From CAYZWU01 sp964482235 (lineage in GTDB: Bacteria > Planctomycetota > B15-G4 > CAYZWU01), in NCBI GenBank assembly GCA_964482235.1, contig CAYZWU010000018.1:1-64000 (forward strand): a stretch of DNA of 64,000 bases. Direction: 5' to 3'. Position numbers and translations under genes: made by a program. This document shows positions 60,418 through 64,000 of this stretch, in pieces (the stretch's first letter is position 1; each line of letters begins with the position of its first letter). The notes under the pieces are model-generated. The model was not told the origin of the DNA, did not search any database, and worked only from the letters and a program-made list of their open reading frames with translations.

Positions 60418-62343
60418 ATGGAAAATTCAGCGACTCTCTTCAGCAGGTATCCGCGCGGCCTCGCGGCCATGATCTTCTTCCTTCTTGCCGCAGTGCCGCT
60501 CTGCCTGGCCGGGGAGCGGGGCTGGACGGCAGGAGGGCAGTTCTCCTGGTACACGCCCGGCAGGTTCGGGCAGGTGGGCAGCCCGGTGGCAGATGACCTG
60601 AATGGAGACGGCCTGATGGAGGTCGTTCTCCTGATCGGCAGGTACGGCCCGAGCGGCAATGCCGCGGTGGAGGTCCATCTGTTCGATTCGAGCGGCGTGC
60701 CAGTGGGCGGCCGCTGGCCGGTCACTATCAGCGGGGCTCAACTTTTCGGCAACGTGGCCCTGTCGGCGCCGCTGGTTGCGGACCTGGACAGGAGCGACGC
60801 CGAGCTGGAAATCATCATCCCCTTCTTCGATCCGCAGACGAGCGTCTACACGATCCATGCCCTGAACCACGACGGGAGCTTCTTCTGGACCTCGCCCTTC
60901 GAGAGAACGATCTTTCACACGGGCCTGCAGTCGAGCGTGGACTTCTCCCCGAACGCCGTCGGCGATCTCGACAAGGACGGAATTCCTGAGCTCGTTGCGG
61001 CGGTGGGTGATCAGGTCTTCGTGATCGAGCCGGACAAAAGTATTCTGTTCGAGAAAGACCTGAACAATGACACCTACTGCATCTCGTCCGCGCCGGCCCT
61101 GGCCGATCTCGATCAAGACGGTCTGATGGATGTAATCGTGAACTTCGATCGATACTACGCCTGGAGGCCCGACGGGAGTGCGCTGCCCGGGTGGCCGATC
61201 GATATCCCTGGAATCATGGCGACTCCGGCGAGCAACATCTCGCCGGCCGTGGGTGATCTCGACGGGGACGGCGACCTGGAGATCGTGTTCGCCGACATCT
61301 GGGCTCACCCCTTCCAGTTCAAGAAGTGGATCTATGCCTATCACCACGACGGCACTGTGGTGTCCGGCTGGCCGGTGGAGGACATCGGTACGAGCGGGGC
61401 CAACAGGTTCAACAGCCCGGCCCTTGCTGACATCGACGGCGACGGCACGCTCGACGTGATTTCCCTGAAGGCCGGAGCGGAAAGCGAGGTCTGCGTCTAT
61501 CACCACGACGCTGTGATGGCGGCAGGCTGGCCGCAGCCGGTCAACCTCACCGGCATGACGTCCTTGTACTACATCGCCAACGCCTACATGCCCTCCGTCG
61601 GCGACGTGGACGGGGACGGGGAGGTGGAGATTATGGTCGTGGCCATGGACAGGAGCGACAACACCGTGCCCGCCGTTTATCTCTTCAACGCCGACGGCAG
61701 CGATGTGGCGGGGTTTCCACTTCCCACGGAGAGCGGGGCCATGCTCGGAGCGATCCCGTCCATGATGGACCTCGACGGCGATCAGCGGGCCGGGGTGCTC
61801 TTCAGCTATTACAGGATCACCGGCTTTGCGAGCGGAACGGTGACGTGGTACGTCAAGCTGGTCGATGACGCGAGCTGGCAAGCCTTTGATTCCTGGAGGA
61901 TGCCGTGGCCGATGTACCAGCGCGACCAGCGGCACACCGGGACGCTGCCTCCCGATTTCTCCGATTCACCCTGGATCGACGTGAAGTGCAACGGCCGGGA
62001 CCGCGGCGTGACCGTGGGGAGCGCGGAGAATGCGACGATCACCATTGATGTGGAGAGCCGCGACCATGCCGGTCTCGGCGTTGACCTCTGGGTCGTGGTT
62101 CGCCGAACGAGCGCGGGCGGCATCTGGTCATACGGTTATCATGGCTCGGCCGCGTGGATGGCGGGTTTCGGGAACGTCTACTTCACCGGGGGGATCTTCG
62201 ATCTATCCGAGGCGGTTCTTGATCAGCCTATCCCGGTGGGAATGTACCAGGCTTACCTTGGGTATGACCTGCAGCCGAGCGGCATTCTCGACCTGGGAGC
62301 TATCGGGGATTACGACGTCGTCGATTTCGAGGTTGTTCCCTGA
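60418..62343 (+). CDS. Exported FG-GAP/VCBS repeat propeller protein with DLW C-terminal module
   Basis: 641 aa with a signal peptide (GLAAMIFFLLAAVPLCLAG). At least six FG-GAP calcium-binding loops are present: DLNGDGLMEVV, DLDKDGIPELV, DLDQDGLMDVI, DLDGDGDLEIV, DIDGDGTLDVI and DVDGDGEVEIM. They form an integrin-like seven-bladed propeller, likely calcium dependent. The final ~125 residues (PWIDVKCNGRDRGV, GVDLWVVV) correspond to the ADWW module of two other proteins here. GAGGA 8 nt upstream supports the ATG. Probably monocistronic and surface-exposed. Confidence 0.88.
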   Translation: MENSATLFSRYPRGLAAMIFFLLAAVPLCLAGERGWTAGGQFSWYTPGRFGQVGSPVADDLNGDGLMEVVLLIGRYGPSGNAAVEVHLFDSSGVPVGGRWPVTISGAQLFGNVALSAPLVADLDRSDAELEIIIPFFDPQTSVYTIHALNHDGSFFWTSPFERTIFHTGLQSSVDFSPNAVGDLDKDGIPELVAAVGDQVFVIEPDKSILFEKDLNNDTYCISSAPALADLDQDGLMDVIVNFDRYYAWRPDGSALPGWPIDIPGIMATPASNISPAVGDLDGDGDLEIVFADIWAHPFQFKKWIYAYHHDGTVVSGWPVEDIGTSGANRFNSPALADIDGDGTLDVISLKAGAESEVCVYHHDAVMAAGWPQPVNLTGMTSLYYIANAYMPSVGDVDGDGEVEIMVVAMDRSDNTVPAVYLFNADGSDVAGFPLPTESGAMLGAIPSMMDLDGDQRAGVLFSYYRITGFASGTVTWYVKLVDDASWQAFDSWRMPWPMYQRDQRHTGTLPPDFSDSPWIDVKCNGRDRGVTVGSAENATITIDVESRDHAGLGVDLWVVVRRTSAGGIWSYGYHGSAAWMAGFGNVYFTGGIFDLSEAVLDQPIPVGMYQAYLGYDLQPSGILDLGAIGDYDVVDFEVVP

Positions 62344-62484
62344 CGGAGATACCGCGGGAGATGGATGCCGGGCTCTCTTTCAACGGGCTTTCCAGGCCCT
62401 GAAAAAAACCGAATTTTAATACTCGCGATGTTTCAGGCTGTTGGCTACTAGGCTTCATCCTTAACTTTTTACCTGAGGTCTATC

Positions 62485-64000
62485 ATGTTCGCCAACAACA
62501 AGATTACATCCGTCTGTCTTTTCGTTCTGGCCTTCTTCCTCGGCGGAACCGCCTTCGGGCAATCCACCGAACGAGTCAGCGTCGACTCATCAGGTGTCGA
62601 GGGAAACTCCTACAGCAAAGATTGTTCGATCTCCGCCGACGGGCGCTTCGTCGCCTTCGTGTCCCCCTCCGACAACCTCGTGGCCGGGGACACCAACGGC
62701 TGGCAGGACATCTTCGTCCACGACCGCCATACCGGTGTGACTGAGCGAGTCAGCGTGGATTCGAACGGCGTCGAGGCCGATCGATTCAGCTTCGATCCAT
62801 CGCTTTCCGCCGACGGGCGCTTCGTCTGTTTCCGCTCGGCGGCACGCAACCTGGTTTCCGGCGACACGAACAACATGGACGACATCTTTGTTCACGATCG
62901 TCTCACCGGTGCGACCGAACGCGTGAGCGTGGACTCGAGCGGAGCCCAGGCGAACAACGGCTCGACGCAGGCCGCGATCTCGGCCAACGGCCGTTACGTG
63001 GCCATCGAGTCATATGCCAGCAACCTGGTTGCCGGGGATACGAACGGTACGTTCGACATCTTCGTCCACGACCGCCAGACCGGTGCGATCACACGCGTCA
63101 GCGTGGATTCGTCGGGTGTCGAAGGCAACGGCTCGAGCAACATCGCTTCCATTTCAGCGGACGGTCGCTTTGTGGCCTTCGAATCCGTTGCCGCCAGCCT
63201 TGTCGCCAACGATACGAACTACTTCTCGGACGTCTTCGTCCACGATCGCTTGACCGGCGTGACGGAGCGCGTGAGCCTCGATTCGACCGGTGCGGAAGGC
63301 AACGGCGGCAGCCAGAAGGCGGCGATCTCGGCCGACGGCCGCTGTGTGGCTTTCGACACATGGGCCAGCAACTTCACACCGGGCGACAACAATTACCAGC
63401 AGGACATCTTTGTCCACGACCGTCTGACCGGCGTGACCGAGCATTGCAGCGTGACGACGGGGGGCGTCCATGGGGACCGCGGCAGTCGGGTTCCCCAGAT
63501 CTCCGCGGACGGTCGAATCGTGACCTTCGAGTCCTTTGCCGATAATCTCGTGATCAACGACACCAACGGCTTTCTGGATATCTTTGTCCGGGACAGGGAA
63601 CTGGGCACGACGGAGCGCGCAAGCGTCGATTCCGGTGGAGGGGAGAGCGACTGGGAAAGCCTCTACCCGTCGATATCCGCCAACGGCCGCCATGTGACCT
63701 TCGAATCGACCGCCACCAATCTCGTACCCGGCGACACCAACGGCTATGGAGACATCTTCGTTCGCGACCGCGGGAACGGAGCCGACTTCAACACGATCAT
63801 CCTGACCGGCCCCTTCCTCTCATCGGTGGGAGATACACTGGAGCTGTCCTGGTACGCCGCTCCGCCGAACTCACCCTGCTGGCTGGTCTACTCTCCGAAC
63901 CGGAACGGCTTCGTCTATGCCGGGCATCGGTTCGATGTCGGCCTGCCGGTAACCATCTTGACCTCGGGAATCAACTCGCCCGAGGGTACGGGGAGCTTCA
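62485..64000 (+). CDS. Exported seven-bladed propeller protein, truncated by the window end
   Basis: 505 codons without a stop up to the window edge. The signal peptide ends near TAFGQ (~26). Seven repeats of 55-58 residues follow, each reading VSVDSxGxEGN...ISADGRFVAFxSxAxNLVxGDTNxxxDIFVHDRxTGxTER, with the DTN loop likely acidic and metal-binding. After the seventh blade (~425) a C-terminal module begins (TIILTGPFLSSVGDTLELSWY). It resembles the ends of the two beta-helix proteins at 15.4 and 34.6 kb and is cut off. GAGGT 5 nt upstream supports the ATG. Confidence 0.88.
   Translation, partial: MFANNKITSVCLFVLAFFLGGTAFGQSTERVSVDSSGVEGNSYSKDCSISADGRFVAFVSPSDNLVAGDTNGWQDIFVHDRHTGVTERVSVDSNGVEADRFSFDPSLSADGRFVCFRSAARNLVSGDTNNMDDIFVHDRLTGATERVSVDSSGAQANNGSTQAAISANGRYVAIESYASNLVAGDTNGTFDIFVHDRQTGAITRVSVDSSGVEGNGSSNIASISADGRFVAFESVAASLVANDTNYFSDVFVHDRLTGVTERVSLDSTGAEGNGGSQKAAISADGRCVAFDTWASNFTPGDNNYQQDIFVHDRLTGVTEHCSVTTGGVHGDRGSRVPQISADGRIVTFESFADNLVINDTNGFLDIFVRDRELGTTERASVDSGGGESDWESLYPSISANGRHVTFESTATNLVPGDTNGYGDIFVRDRGNGADFNTIILTGPFLSSVGDTLELSWYAAPPNSPCWLVYSPNRNGFVYAGHRFDVGLPVTILTSGINSPEGTGSF

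Noticed and set aside
62563..63770. Tandem direct repeats suggesting CRISPR or satellite DNA
   Set aside because: The ~170-nt periodicity is in frame and encodes propeller blades with diverged codons; there are no spacers.

Overview
The window is GC-rich bacterial chromosome with 34 protein genes that I can support. There are no rRNA, tRNA, CRISPR or insertion-sequence features. The last gene runs off the right edge. Taxonomy is an inference. The signals are paired ECF sigma factor / membrane Ser-Thr kinase operons, many secreted beta-helix and beta-propeller proteins with recurring C-terminal modules, and GTG/TTG starts. These resemble Planctomycetota or a neighbouring uncultured phylum. The energy genes point to an anaerobe with cytochrome-c based respiration.

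Region 1 (0.1-1.8 kb) holds a TIR-HEAT protein. Region 2 (2.1-13.3 kb) is a membrane energy-conversion block. It has an Hmc-like module (16-heme cytochrome, four-cluster ferredoxin, NrfD protein fused to a five-heme tail), rseC on the opposite strand, and a complete rnfCDGEAB set. RnfB is fused to a GltD-type FAD/NAD(P) oxidoreductase, while RnfC has lost the usual glycine-rich NADH/FMN motif. Together this suggests a rewired Rnf complex.

Region 3 (13.5-37 kb) is mostly an exported-protein island. It encodes beta-helix, propeller, DUF1566 and carboxypeptidase-regulatory proteins, a gingipain-like C25 protease, a streptopain-like C10 protease, a transglutaminase-like protein, an M28 peptidase, and an unusual exported class II amidotransferase/beta-helix fusion. 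Cytoplasmic genes are interspersed: DUF523/DUF1722, an AAA/DUF4143 ATPase and uup.

Region 4 (37.3-45.4 kb) contains a sigma factor translationally coupled to a kinase/FGE-fold receptor, a B12-type radical SAM enzyme, a PIG-L-like protein, an exported serine hydrolase with a clear promoter, and a small unknown gene. Region 5 (45.5-52.1 kb) is a tight six-gene minus-strand operon: UbiA prenyltransferase, radical SAM, DAGK-type lipid kinase, PurM/ThiL-like protein, alpha-oxoamine synthase and extended SDR. Three of its members fit bacterial sphingolipid synthesis and the other three do not belong to a pathway I recognise. Region 6 (52.4-64 kb) has a cyclophilin lipoprotein, more exported propellers and a second sigma/kinase operon (TPR type).

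The intergenic regions carry palindromic repeats: a 32-nt sequence occurring identically twice 7 kb apart, a tandem hairpin doublet, and a 33-nt motif shared upstream of two exported-propeller genes.
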